Of a stretch of 64,000 bases of DNA, positions 52,927 through 61,599 are shown in pieces. The position numbers and the translations under genes are program-made. Origin of the DNA: JAEUIE01 sp035430005. Its GTDB lineage: Bacteria; Planctomycetota; Planctomycetia; Gemmatales; HRBIN36. The notes beneath the pieces were generated by a model, which was given only the letters and a program-made list of their open reading frames with translations, made no database searches and had not been told where the DNA came from. The stretch covers positions 1 through 64,000 of the forward strand of contig DAOMFV010000004.1 in NCBI GenBank assembly GCA_035430005.1, given 5' to 3'. Within the stretch, counting starts at the first letter, position 1; the number at the start of each line of letters is the position of its first letter.

Positions 52927-53969
52927 GTCGTGATGTGGTCTGTTGTCTCTCCCCCGCCGGCGCTTCGGCAATAGCCGTCGTGGGATTGCGTGGGCCAACA
53001 GTCTGGTCAAAGCTTTCACCCTATTTCACTTCGACAAAGAAGCAGCCGACGCTCTCGAAAGTTCCGCAGACGTATTTAGGTAAACTACAGCGTGATGGCT
53101 TGGGCGATGAAGTCATCCTCGTGCTGACCGGCGACGAAACCCATCAAGAGATTGAACTGCAACTGCATGGCGGACCTGGCGTCGTCACCTGGTGCCTGCA
53201 GCTCGCTGTCGAACTCGGTTGCGAACGGATTGAATGGCCCGAGTGGATCGATACTGATCTCTGGAAGCTTTTACCTTTGGCAACAACGAAGAAGACAGCA
53301 GGGATGTTGCTCGATCAATGCCTGGGTGCTTTTGATCGAACCCTGACTGCACTCAAGCAGCCAGCTTCCGATCGATGCCAAAGACTGACCGAAGTCGATG
53401 AGTTGCTCTCGTGGGAATCGCTGGGCACTCATTTAGTGCAACCCTGGAAGATCGTCCTCGCCGGGCCGCCCAATGTCGGCAAGAGCAGCCTGCTCAATGC
53501 TTTGCTAGGCTTCGAGAGAGCCATCACGTCTTCCATTCCCGGTACTACCCGTGATCTGGTTGCCGCTACTGTCGTTTGGGACGGCTATCCCCTTGAGTTC
53601 ATTGATACAGCCGGGCTTCGACAGCAGGGCGGCTCGCTCGAAACCGCAGGGATGGATCAAACCCGACTGATCAGCAAACAGGCTGACCTGGTGATTTGGT
53701 TAACTGATCTGAGTGAACGTGATCCCGTTATACCCACTGACATTCAACCTAACATGATCATTGGCACCAAGTCTGATCTACCTCATCAAAACAAGTCACT
53801 CATTGAACTGAATGTCTCTGCCAAGACTGGCTCTGGTCTGAAGGAACTACTGGCTGCTGTTCTTCAAAAGCTCCTGCCTCAACCACCCCAGCCCGGACAA
53901 GCACTCCCCGTGATTCCCTCCCAGGTAGCAGAGCTTCACCACCTTCGCCAGATTCTCTGTGCTTCTTGA
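52923..53969 (+). CDS. Truncated MnmE-like GTPase
   Basis: From ATG 52923 (4-nt overlap with coaX) the product is 348 residues. The N-terminal fold (CCLSPAGASAIAVVGLRG, then QEIELQLHGGPGVVTW) resembles the tetrahydrofolate-binding domain of MnmE, and the G domain is intact: GPPNVGKSSLLNALLG (G1), PGTTRD (G2), DTAGLRQ (G3), GTKSDL (G4) and SAKTG. It is about 100 residues shorter than MnmE, and the C-terminal Cys-x-Gly-Lys that MnmE needs for tRNA-U34 modification is missing: the protein ends LHHLRQILCAS. Its function may differ from MnmE. Confidence 0.85.
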   Translation: MSRDVVCCLSPAGASAIAVVGLRGPTVWSKLSPYFTSTKKQPTLSKVPQTYLGKLQRDGLGDEVILVLTGDETHQEIELQLHGGPGVVTWCLQLAVELGCERIEWPEWIDTDLWKLLPLATTKKTAGMLLDQCLGAFDRTLTALKQPASDRCQRLTEVDELLSWESLGTHLVQPWKIVLAGPPNVGKSSLLNALLGFERAITSSIPGTTRDLVAATVVWDGYPLEFIDTAGLRQQGGSLETAGMDQTRLISKQADLVIWLTDLSERDPVIPTDIQPNMIIGTKSDLPHQNKSLIELNVSAKTGSGLKELLAAVLQKLLPQPPQPGQALPVIPSQVAELHHLRQILCAS

Positions 53970-54049
53970 GGTGTCGGTCGGGTAAGAGCTTGCTTATCCA
54001 TTGCACATCAGCGTAGAATCTGTTGCACTGCCAATGGGAGTCGGTTTCG

Positions 54050-55018
54050 ATGCGCGCCCTCAGTTCTCTTTTGTTGCTCTGTGTTCTTGCTACTCTGCTG
54101 CACGCTGAGGAGAAGGTCACTGGCACCGTGGATTACCAGCCGCTCGATGATCCCAAGAAGGTGCCACCTGAATATCATCTCGATGCCCACCAGTTTCCCT
54201 ACGAGATGAAACTCAAGCAGAGCCATGAGAAAGAAGGGTACGATGTCTACACCGTCACTTTTCCATCTGCGGTGACAACAAAGTATCCCGAAAATAATAC
54301 GGTTCATTGCGAGTGGTATCAGCCAAGAGGCAAAGGACCTTTCCCCGCGACAGTCGTGCTCGACATTCTGGATGGCAGTCAAAAGCTCACCAAGGTGCAA
54401 TCAACGATCCTCGTTCAGAAAGGTATCGCCTGTCTCACTGTCCAAATGGCTTACTATGGACCGCGTCGCCCAGCTAATAGCAAGATCAGATTGATCATGC
54501 CTGATATCGATCACACACTGGGTGCGATTCGTCAGACCGTGCTGGACAACCGCCGCGCTGCGGCCTGGATCGCCAGTCGGCCCGAAGTGGACGAGAACCG
54601 GCTGGGCATGGTGGGCACTTCACTCGGTTCCTTCATGGGTTCGCTATCCGCGGAGATGGAGCCACGCTTCACGAAGGTGGCGATTATTCTGGGTGGTGGT
54701 GGCGTCGTCGATGCCTATTACGATCATCCGCAAGGCGATTCTGTTCGGAAGCTGTGGGAATCAACCGGCGGAACCAAGGAAAAGTTAGAACAGATGATCG
54801 CCATTGCTGATCCGATTACACGAGCAGAAAATCTCAAAGATCGTGAAGTGATTATGTTTGCTGCCAAGAATGATGAGATTGTTCCCCCGACCATGTGCAA
54901 CCGCATGTGGGAAGCGCTCGGCAAGCCCAAGATCATCTGGTACGAAGCAGGGCACTACACCGCTATTCTGTTCATTACCAATGCCCTACAGCACACAATC
55001 GACCATTTCAAGAAGTAG
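54050..55018 (+). CDS. Secreted alpha/beta-hydrolase
   Basis: ATG 54050 is preceded by GGGAG at good spacing and gives a 322-residue protein with a signal peptide (SLLLLCVLATLLHA-EE). The alpha/beta-hydrolase core is seen in VGTSLGSFMGSL (nucleophile Ser elbow, about 200-211), FAAKNDEIVPP (Asp) and EAGHYTAILF (His). The overall layout resembles dienelactone hydrolase or acetyl-xylan-esterase-like families in planctomycetes, often linked to sugar-ester breakdown. The substrate is unknown. It is a lone gene between GTPase and an unknown protein. Confidence 0.83.
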   Translation: MRALSSLLLLCVLATLLHAEEKVTGTVDYQPLDDPKKVPPEYHLDAHQFPYEMKLKQSHEKEGYDVYTVTFPSAVTTKYPENNTVHCEWYQPRGKGPFPATVVLDILDGSQKLTKVQSTILVQKGIACLTVQMAYYGPRRPANSKIRLIMPDIDHTLGAIRQTVLDNRRAAAWIASRPEVDENRLGMVGTSLGSFMGSLSAEMEPRFTKVAIILGGGGVVDAYYDHPQGDSVRKLWESTGGTKEKLEQMIAIADPITRAENLKDREVIMFAAKNDEIVPPTMCNRMWEALGKPKIIWYEAGHYTAILFITNALQHTIDHFKK

Positions 55019-55027
55019 GTGAGATGA

Positions 55028-55609
55028 TCACCGGACGTGGGTAAACCGCCAGTAGGGAACATGCGGCGGTAGATTGGCCTGCTGATAATCGGTTTCCCCC
55101 AGCATATCATGCAGACGCTTCAGAGCCTGGCGTCGGATATGAACGTAGTAGTATTCGCACCGGGCATCACGCACGCAATCCCATATTTGATAAAGCTGTT
55201 CCACTTCTTCCTTGGCGGCACGCAAGTCAGCATTATTTGGATACAGCGGCAAACAATTCTCCAAGTGCTGGCGATACGCACGGTTGAAGAGCAGTAATTC
55301 GTTGACGATGGTGCGTTCCGGGAACCGGGCGGCGTCATGCAGCATAGGGGCCTGGTGAAGATCGTGGGCACGTCGCTGCAGCATGCGCACGTCGCTGATG
55401 AACTCATCTGACTTGGTGAGAACGTAGCGCACTTCCCGAGGATCGAGAAGCTCGTAAGAGAGGGCCAGGTGCATCATCGGCTTACCGACGAGAGCATGCC
55501 AGGCCGGCGTGAGCTTGGAATCCTGTAACGAAGGGATTTCGGTGCCTTGAAGTAGCAGGGCGGCGAGCAGGTAATCAATGCCGAACATACAAACCCCCAT
55601 CGCATCCAT
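55028..55609 (-). CDS. Unknown helical protein
   Basis: An open frame from 55609 (or the weaker upstream ATG 55708; later Met at 55588 is also possible) encodes about 193 residues. It is mostly helical, with a hydrophobic start (MFGIDYLLAALLLQG) and charged segments (RRQALKRLHDMLGETDY). Conserved-looking Arg/Glu/His residues (DSKLTPAWHALVG; VRDARCEYYYVH) hint at a folded protein, but no family is recognised. It is convergent with the hydrolase gene. Confidence 0.5.
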   Translation of the reverse strand: MDAMGVCMFGIDYLLAALLLQGTEIPSLQDSKLTPAWHALVGKPMMHLALSYELLDPREVRYVLTKSDEFISDVRMLQRRAHDLHQAPMLHDAARFPERTIVNELLLFNRAYRQHLENCLPLYPNNADLRAAKEEVEQLYQIWDCVRDARCEYYYVHIRRQALKRLHDMLGETDYQQANLPPHVPYWRFTHVR

Positions 55610-55920
55610 AGGATGCGGCCTGGCATAAGCAATTGCCAAAGCTGGCGGGGAGAGGTGGCGACCGACCGGAGGTGCGGCTGAGGAAACGAATTCCCTTGGT
55701 TTAACCAAGCCGGAATGGGTACCCGCAGGGGCAGAAACGGTACGGTCGGACTATTCGCCAGCACTGGTAAGGCTGATCGATTGCGTCCATCCGTTCTCGT
55801 TCAACTATCGGGGTGGTGACTTCCGGGCAGGAACTACATAGGGTATTCCTACCCGTTGTCATAACATCGGCTATAATTCCTTCAGACTTGAGGTTATGTG
55901 CCGATTTCGGAGTTTTTCCC

Positions 55921-56286
55921 ATGGCTGCTCAGCCCAAGCGTTTGCTCGAAGTTCAGGTGATTGACAGCGTCGCGGTGGTGAGCATCATGCAAGGACGCAT
56001 TTTGGATGACCAGGTGATCCAGCAATTCGGCGAGCAGCTAAACGGGCTGGTTGACCAGTCGGGCCATCAACGCATCTTGCTCAACTTCGCCAAAGTTGAA
56101 TATCTTTCCAGTGCCGCTCTTGGGAAACTGGTCGTGCTTCGCAAGAAGATCGAAGCAGTCAAAGGCAAGCTCGCTCTTTCGAACATTGATGCCTCCATTT
56201 TTGAAGCTTTTAAGATCACTGGGTTCGACCGCATTTTCAAGATCTTTGATGAAGAGCAGGAAGCCCTCCAGTTCCTGCAGAAGTAG
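55921..56286 (+). CDS. STAS-domain anti-sigma factor antagonist
   Basis: From ATG 55921 the product is 121 residues, a single STAS domain: VIDSVAVVSIMQGRILDD, RILLNFAKVEYLSSAALGKLVVLRKK (Ser63/Ser64 at the phosphorylation position) and a typical C-terminal FDEEQEALQFLQK. In the partner-switch scheme an anti-sigma kinase phosphorylates this Ser and a phosphatase restores it. An RsbW-like gene lies 63 nt downstream, which makes a regulatory pair likely. The controlled sigma factor is not visible here. Confidence 0.92.
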   Translation: MAAQPKRLLEVQVIDSVAVVSIMQGRILDDQVIQQFGEQLNGLVDQSGHQRILLNFAKVEYLSSAALGKLVVLRKKIEAVKGKLALSNIDASIFEAFKITGFDRIFKIFDEEQEALQFLQK

Positions 56287-56349
56287 CCGCCCGTTTGCCC
56301 GCCACCGCCAGGGATCAGGCTTTCTCTCCACGCTTCGGCCAGCTTCGGA

Positions 56350-56802
56350 ATGATCGGTATGTCAGTACGACCTCAAGCTTCCGCACTCCTGTCATTGCCT
56401 GAATGTTTCGTCATTCCTAGCGATGCCTGCGCTGCCCATCGCATTCGTGAACACATTGCCGGTCGTTTGCGGGAAGGCGGCTATCCCGAGCGCGATGTGA
56501 TGGATGTCCTGCAAGCTCTCGATGAAGCGATGGTCAATGCCATCAAGCATGGCAATCGATGCGATGGGCAGAAACAGCTCCGCATCTCCTTCTGCGTTGA
56601 TCAGGATTGTTTCCAGATTTGCATTGAAGACGAAGGAGAGGGGTTTGATCCGAATGCCGTCGCCGACCCCTGCTCAGCTGATCGGCTTGACATCCCTTGT
56701 GGTCGAGGGCTATTGATGATGCGACATTACATGTCCGAGGTCAGCTACCTGGAACCGGGAAATGCTGTCATGATGGTCAAGAAACGCTGTGGATGCGAGT
56801 AA
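56350..56802 (+). CDS. RsbW-like anti-sigma regulatory kinase
   Basis: The 150-residue protein (start ATG 56350 or 56359) has the GHKL ATPase fold: LQALDEAMVNAIKHGNR (N box, about 55-71), IEDEGEGFDPNAV (G1 box) and CGRGLLMMRHYMSEV (G2 box). Such small kinases bind a sigma factor and phosphorylate their STAS antagonist. It pairs with the upstream STAS gene and is followed 9 nt later by a flippase-like gene, so the three may share a transcript. Confidence 0.9.
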   Translation: MIGMSVRPQASALLSLPECFVIPSDACAAHRIREHIAGRLREGGYPERDVMDVLQALDEAMVNAIKHGNRCDGQKQLRISFCVDQDCFQICIEDEGEGFDPNAVADPCSADRLDIPCGRGLLMMRHYMSEVSYLEPGNAVMMVKKRCGCE

Positions 56803-56811
56803 CTGAGATAC

Positions 56812-57891
56812 ATGTCTTCCGATTCCCGTCCCTCATCGCTGAGTTTGCTGTTCCGCAAGAAATGGTTTCGCTGGCTGATCTTCCTTCTCGTACTCTTTGT
56901 CATTGGCTTCTTTGCCTATGACAAGATCCTGAAATTGTGGGCAGAACTCCAGAAACAGTGGACAGAAGCAAATCTGAACTTCCAGGACTTTGGCTACCAT
57001 TGGTTCATCATTGGACTGGTTGTTTACCTTATTAGTGTTATCTCCACTTTCATTCGGTGGCGCATTCTCCTTCGTGCCCTGCATATCGAGTGCAGCTATA
57101 CAGACACGATTCGGCTCGGATTCGTCGGGTACGTGAGCAGTATTTTTCTGCCCGGTTCGATCACGGGCGACTTGTTCAAGGCCGGGTTCATTTTCAAAGA
57201 GAACCCCGGCAACCGCGTTGGGGCGTTGTCAAGCATCGTGGTAGATCGGCTCGTGGGACTTTACAGTCTCTTTCTGCTGGCTGCTGTAGTGGGAGTTTTC
57301 AATCTCGATACCATCATGAACCAGGCGAACACAGAGGCAAGCAAGCTTCAGTTGGCCTACTACTCCATCTGTATCATTGCTGTGGTGGGCATCATCTTCT
57401 ACAGCCTGTTCTTGGTCATCCCATTCCCAGCACATGGCTACAGCCCCCGCATCGCAAGCATTCGCTTCGTCGGCCATATCTTAAACAAGATTCTTGCTTC
57501 CTTCGCACAGTATCGACAATACCCTTGGGCTATGGTCCAGGCAGTGGTCATCGGCATGCTGGGACACATCGGCTTTGTCTTGAGTTATTACTTTGCCTCT
57601 CGAGCACTGCCCGGACCCGGGCCGACTCCTTCCTGGCAACTGCATTTCGTGATTATCCCGTTCTTCATGGTCTTTCAGGGCCTGCCCCTTACCTTCGGGG
57701 GCAACTTCGGAGTGGGTGATCTCATCCTGGGTGTGCTTTACACTTTTGTCGGCGGATTGGAATTGAAGGGCATCCTTGCATCACTTCTTCAGCGGCTCAT
57801 TACCTGGATCGTCGCTCTGATCGGACTCATCTGGTACATACCCCTGCATCGGCGATATGCCGCAGAGTTGTCATCACGCTCTCCTGATTGA
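56812..57891 (+). CDS. YbhN/AglD-type (LPG synthase transmembrane domain) membrane protein
   Basis: The 359-residue protein has about eight membrane helices and the family sequence FVGYVSSIFLPGSITGDLFKAGFIF (region about 101-125) plus VDRLVGLYSLFLLA. The family, UPF0104, includes the flippase-like domain of lysylphosphatidylglycerol synthases and the AglD-type enzymes linked to glycolipids. A lipid flipping or lipid-modifying role is likely, but no ligand is set. Its stop codon lies inside the left arm of a REPIN-like element. Confidence 0.85.
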   Translation: MSSDSRPSSLSLLFRKKWFRWLIFLLVLFVIGFFAYDKILKLWAELQKQWTEANLNFQDFGYHWFIIGLVVYLISVISTFIRWRILLRALHIECSYTDTIRLGFVGYVSSIFLPGSITGDLFKAGFIFKENPGNRVGALSSIVVDRLVGLYSLFLLAAVVGVFNLDTIMNQANTEASKLQLAYYSICIIAVVGIIFYSLFLVIPFPAHGYSPRIASIRFVGHILNKILASFAQYRQYPWAMVQAVVIGMLGHIGFVLSYYFASRALPGPGPTPSWQLHFVIIPFFMVFQGLPLTFGGNFGVGDLILGVLYTFVGGLELKGILASLLQRLITWIVALIGLIWYIPLHRRYAAELSSRSPD

Positions 57892-58003
57892 TGGTAGACA
57901 TCACGCTCCGTCGTGATGATTCGGAGGCATGTCGTTTTCCAACACCTTCGTTAATGGCAGCCACTCGCCGCTTCATCACGCGGAGCGTGATGTCTACCAT
58001 CAA
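57888..58003. repeat. REPIN-like element with perfect 23-bp inverted repeats
   Basis: Perfect 23-nt inverted arms lie at 57888-57910 and 57981-58003, with a 70-nt spacer. Each arm is bordered inward by a REP-like hairpin CATCACG-n-CGTGATG. The stops of the two flanking convergent genes lie within the arms. It may act as a bidirectional terminator. A single related REP is at 5078-5095. Confidence 0.85.
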
Positions 58004-58857
58004 TACGGCGGAGGCATGGTCGCGCTCTTCAGCCAGGCGCTGTACCACATTTCGGCGGTGAATTGAGCGCCGCGCCGGGTGTGCTTGATGATAAATGCCC
58101 GACTCTCCTCGGTGGGCTTGTCGAACCCGCCAGCCAGGTCGATCTCGTAGCAGCGTTCAACATTGTGATGCGATTCCAGAATCACTTCCTGGAGATGAAC
58201 CCAAGGGTCGCTGAGTTTTAACACAGCGTAACCTCTCGCCAGTTCCTCAGGCGTGAAGCCATGTGTTTCGGGGAAGCCATCGATCTTGGCGTGAATGCCC
58301 TTTTGCTTGATATGGCCATCGAGACCCAGGCGGCCATCGTAGTCACGGGTGGAGTGTAGTGGCATGCACGCGTCGCCGGTGTAATGGGAGAGGATGCCTG
58401 CGTAGACCAAGCACTTCATCTTTACTGCTTCGTTATCAGGTTCCTTGCGGTAGTCGTAGAAGGCACAGGCAAGCTTGTCGTAGTTCTCCATCAAGGCGTA
58501 GGGTAGGAAGCCCGCCTTTTCCGGGGTGATACCCCGCTTCTTGGCCAGTTCCAGTCCTTTGAAACGATCCTTGGGCAGCTTCTCATCTCCAAATTCTTCA
58601 AGATCGATGTAATGATCAGGCGCTTCAGTAACACGCAGGAACTCCGCTCCCTTGTTCTTGTAGCGATCAGGCTCGCCGGCGAGGTGGTTGAGCTGCTTGC
58701 CCGCGGCTAGGAAGAACGCGGGCATTTCATCGGGCAGGGCCATGCAGGCCGCTTCGGCGATGGTGCCGTGGCCTTTGACCCACCACGCCTGGCTGGGGGA
58801 CATGCTCAACATCAGCAATACGACGCTGATTCCAGAGATGATGACTCGGCATTTCAT
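58000..58857 (-). CDS. S1/P1-nuclease or phospholipase C-like secreted protein
   Basis: The 285-residue protein has a signal peptide (cleavage near SQA-WW). The mature N-terminus begins with Trp and the motif WWVKGHGTIAEAA, as in S1/P1 nucleases and zinc phospholipases C, where the N-terminal Trp amino group binds zinc. HYTGDACMPLHSTRDYDG (about 158-175) supplies the HxxxD/H zinc ligands. A secreted single-strand nuclease or phospholipase activity is expected. Substrate preference cannot be resolved by sequence. Confidence 0.82.
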   Translation of the reverse strand: MKCRVIISGISVVLLMLSMSPSQAWWVKGHGTIAEAACMALPDEMPAFFLAAGKQLNHLAGEPDRYKNKGAEFLRVTEAPDHYIDLEEFGDEKLPKDRFKGLELAKKRGITPEKAGFLPYALMENYDKLACAFYDYRKEPDNEAVKMKCLVYAGILSHYTGDACMPLHSTRDYDGRLGLDGHIKQKGIHAKIDGFPETHGFTPEELARGYAVLKLSDPWVHLQEVILESHHNVERCYEIDLAGGFDKPTEESRAFIIKHTRRGAQFTAEMWYSAWLKSATMPPPY

Positions 58858-59046
58858 GTTGATCTTCCCAGAGACGTTTCAGATCGTACTAATCGTCATG
58901 ATTGGCTGCATGATTGGCACAATCGTTTTCATCAATACACTGTTTTATTCGTCTAACAATTGCCAACGCCTGATCTACGGGTATCGTATGAAACTGATAG
59001 AGTTACGTTGGAGTCAATAGCGCGAAAGTTCGGTGAAGCCTCTCTC

Positions 59047-59532
59047 ATGCGATTTCATCTCGTCGACAACATCCTTGAACTGACCCCCGGCCAGCGGATT
59101 GTGACTGCCAAGAATCTTACCCTTGGGGAAGAGTACCTGGCTGACCACTTCCCGGCGTTCCCGGTGCTTCCGGGCGTTTTGATGCTCGAAGCCCTGGTGC
59201 AATCAGCAGCCTGGTTGATCCGGGCCAGCTCAGACTTTGCTCACAGCGTCATTGTGCTGCGGGAAGCCAAGGGCATCAAGTATGGTTCTTTCCTTGAGCC
59301 TGGCCAGCAACTGAAAATTACCATTGATGCTGTTGGCGGCATCGATCCACAAGCAGAACAACTCACGTTCAAAGGGCAGGGCGAACGGGACGGCACCAAT
59401 GTCGTCAGCGGTCGTATAGTCCTGGCTCGTTATAACCTGGCGACGAAATACCCCGCCAGCGCAGCCATCGATCAACAGATGCTGCAAGGCTATCGGCAGG
59501 AATTCGCCCGGCTTTGGCCCCAAGTGTCATAA
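59047..59532 (+). CDS. FabZ-like 3-hydroxyacyl-ACP dehydratase 1
   Basis: From ATG 59047 the 161-residue protein has a single hot-dog fold with the FabZ site ADHFPAFPVLPGVLMLEALVQ: His34 and Glu48 match the E. coli FabZ catalytic pair. It should dehydrate 3-hydroxyacyl-ACP to trans-2-enoyl-ACP. The C-terminal half beyond about residue 115 is longer than in FabZ. It opens the type II fatty-acid/polyketide-like operon and is followed by fabG after 27 nt. The upstream frame from 58960 is not conserved-looking. Confidence 0.88.
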   Translation: MRFHLVDNILELTPGQRIVTAKNLTLGEEYLADHFPAFPVLPGVLMLEALVQSAAWLIRASSDFAHSVIVLREAKGIKYGSFLEPGQQLKITIDAVGGIDPQAEQLTFKGQGERDGTNVVSGRIVLARYNLATKYPASAAIDQQMLQGYRQEFARLWPQVS

Positions 59533-59559
59533 TACGACGTGATGAAACAGGGAGATATG

Positions 59560-60312
59560 ATGCGATTAACTGGTAAAGTAGCTGTAGTCACCGGAGGTGG
59601 GCGGGGCATTGGCAAAGCCATTTGCCAGGCTTATGCAGCCGAAGGCGCTAAGGTCGCTATCGTCTATCGTGGCAGCAAAGAGGCAGCCGATGCCCTCGTG
59701 GGCGAAATCACCAGCAAGGGAGGCTCTGCCAAGGCTTATCAGTGCGATGCCGCTGATCGTACGGCAGTCAATACCTGTGTTGAAGCGATTCTGGCCGACT
59801 TCAATCAGATCGACATCCTCGTAAACAATGCCGGTGTCATCAAGGATGGCCTGTTCCTTCGCATGGAACCAGACCACTGGGACGTTGTCATCAATACCAA
59901 CCTCGGTGGCACCTACAACTTCACCAAGCCCATCGTCGAAGCCATGTTCCGTGCTCGCAAGGGTCGCATCATCAACCTCTCCAGCGTTGCAGCCCAGCGG
60001 TTTAACAAAGGTCAGTGCAATTACTCAGCAAGTAAGGGCGCTGTCGAAGCGTTCACCAAGTCGCTTGCAGTCGAAATCGCGAGCCGGGGCGTCAATGTGA
60101 ACGCCATTGCTCCTGGTTTCATCGAGACCGATATGAGCGAAGTGGTACGGAATATGGCTGGCGACACCATCAAAAATGCCATCCCGATGAAAAGGTATGG
60201 TAAACCCGAAGATATCGCCAAGGTCGCCGTTTTTCTCGCCAGTGATGAAAGTTCATACATTACAGGGCAAGTCATCACTGTCGATGGCGGTCTCGGATTA
60301 GGCGCAATGTAA
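59560..60312 (+). CDS. fabG: 3-oxoacyl-ACP reductase
   Basis: The start at ATG 59560 has GGGAG 5 nt upstream. The 250-residue protein is a classical SDR: TGGGRGIGKA (NADP-binding, 11-20), NNAGVIKDG (89-97) and the catalytic triad Ser142, Tyr155, Lys159 (LSSV..., YSASKG). It reduces 3-oxoacyl-ACP to 3-hydroxyacyl-ACP. It lies between a dehydratase and an acyl carrier protein, as expected of an elongation cycle. Nothing unusual is seen in its active site. Confidence 0.95.
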   Translation: MRLTGKVAVVTGGGRGIGKAICQAYAAEGAKVAIVYRGSKEAADALVGEITSKGGSAKAYQCDAADRTAVNTCVEAILADFNQIDILVNNAGVIKDGLFLRMEPDHWDVVINTNLGGTYNFTKPIVEAMFRARKGRIINLSSVAAQRFNKGQCNYSASKGAVEAFTKSLAVEIASRGVNVNAIAPGFIETDMSEVVRNMAGDTIKNAIPMKRYGKPEDIAKVAVFLASDESSYITGQVITVDGGLGLGAM

Positions 60313-60399
60313 GGCTAATTCGTTTGCCTGTCAGGAGTTGAGTCGATAGACTTACAGACCAGTACCATTGAGTTCTGAGACGAACCAGAGGAGCATACC

Positions 60400-60804
60400 A
60401 TGTCGATGACGAAGGAAGCCATTTTTGAGAAGGTCAAAGCGACCCTGGCTGACTCGCTCAATGCAGATCCGGAAGACATTAAGCCCGAAGCGACCCTTGC
60501 AGGCGATCTCGGCGCTGAATCGATCGACTTTCTCGATATCGTCTTCCGCCTGGAACGAGGCTTCAACACCAAGATTCCCCGTGATGAACTCTTCCCCGAA
60601 GCGATCTTCCAGCAAGACCCCAAGTACGTCAAAGACGGCTTGGTCACTCCGGATGGCATCAAGGAACTTAAGGATCGTCTGCCGTTCGCCGATGTCGACA
60701 AGTTCGCCAAGAACCCACAGATCAAGAACCTCGGCGACCTGTTCACTGTCGAAATGGTGACACGATACATTGACCACAAGATGAAGACAGGCGGAGCGAG
60801 CTAG
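60400..60804 (+). CDS. Acyl carrier protein with C-terminal extension
   Basis: The 134-residue protein has an ACP domain (about 1-85) with GDLGAESIDFLDIVFRLE; Ser41 is the 4'-phosphopantetheine site. It is about 50 residues longer than standard ACP, with a segment (KDGLVTPDGIKELKDRLPFADVDKF) before a C-terminal helical part. GAGG in a good position fixes the start. It lies downstream of fabG and upstream of a REPIN-like repeat and the second dehydratase. The long form may mark a specialised carrier separate from the housekeeping ACP. Confidence 0.92.
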   Translation: MSMTKEAIFEKVKATLADSLNADPEDIKPEATLAGDLGAESIDFLDIVFRLERGFNTKIPRDELFPEAIFQQDPKYVKDGLVTPDGIKELKDRLPFADVDKFAKNPQIKNLGDLFTVEMVTRYIDHKMKTGGAS

Positions 60805-60840
60805 CTGCCTGGAATTACCCTGGAGGGGTACGAGCCATTA

Positions 60841-61005
60841 GCCGGTGGTTGAGCGAAGCGACACCACCGTTTTTTTTTTTGGTGGACATACAGCATCCTG
60901 GAGGGATGCCAGCACTCTTTCAGAGTGTATTGAACACATGGAATACCTCATCCGGTGGTATCGCTTCGCTCAACCACCGGCTCATAGCTGTGATCCCTTC
61001 GGGAT
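60841..61005. repeat. REPIN-like element plus hairpins inside the acyl operon
   Basis: Inverted arms (60841-60870 and 60952-60981; 28 of 30 positions match) contain GGTGGTTGAGCGAAGCGA. A run of 11 T (60870-60880) follows the left arm, so it resembles an intrinsic terminator after the ACP gene. Between and after the arms lie CACTCT-TTC-AGAGTG (60913-60927) and ATCCC-TTC-GGGAT (60993-61005) hairpins. Confidence 0.8.
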
Positions 61006-61022
61006 TAGCAAAGGCGACTAAG

Positions 61023-61511
61023 ATGCGCTGGATGTGGGTAGACCGATTCACCGAGTTCGAATCGAAGAAGTCCGCCAAGTCGGTCAAGAACTTGAGCCTC
61101 GCAGAAGATCATTTCGCCCAGCACTTCCCCGGGTACCCGGTGATGCCGGTCAGCCTGATGCTCGAAGGTCTTGCGCAAACCGGCGGCATTCTGGTGGGCG
61201 AAGCCAACAACTTCCAGGAAAAGGTCGTCCTGGCCAAGATCGGCAACGCCAAGTTCACCCGTGAAGCAATGGCGGGAGAAACGTTGATTTACTCCACCAG
61301 CATCGTCGATCTTCGTCCCGAAGGGGCGACTATCGAAGGCAAGGTTCATGTCAACGGAGAACTGATCGGCTCAGCTGAGATCATGTTTATGCATCTCGAT
61401 AAAGCCCGTTCGGGAGCCATTTTTGGCGACAAGAACTTTGTCTTTGCTGGTGATCTAGGCAACCTTCTCGGCCTATCCAGGCTGAAAAACGCACAGACGG
61501 CATCGAACTGA
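61023..61511 (+). CDS. FabZ-like dehydratase 2
   Basis: The 162-residue hot-dog protein has the same site geometry as dehydratase 1: His34 and Glu48 in HFPGYPVMPVSLMLEGLAQ. The usual Pro-Gly of FabZ reads Pro-Val here, and the C-terminal part differs (MFMHLDKARSGAIFGDKNFVFAGDLGNLLG). Two dehydratases in one operon suggest different chain stages or an isomerase-like activity. It follows the REPIN-like element with only a weak ribosome-binding site. Confidence 0.85.
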   Translation: MRWMWVDRFTEFESKKSAKSVKNLSLAEDHFAQHFPGYPVMPVSLMLEGLAQTGGILVGEANNFQEKVVLAKIGNAKFTREAMAGETLIYSTSIVDLRPEGATIEGKVHVNGELIGSAEIMFMHLDKARSGAIFGDKNFVFAGDLGNLLGLSRLKNAQTASN

Positions 61512-61599
61512 TTTCTACAATAGCCACTGACATGACCCCCGGTTTTTGTTACGATCCGGGGGTTCTTGTTATCACCCTTCTCGACTTTCGACTCTGTCT

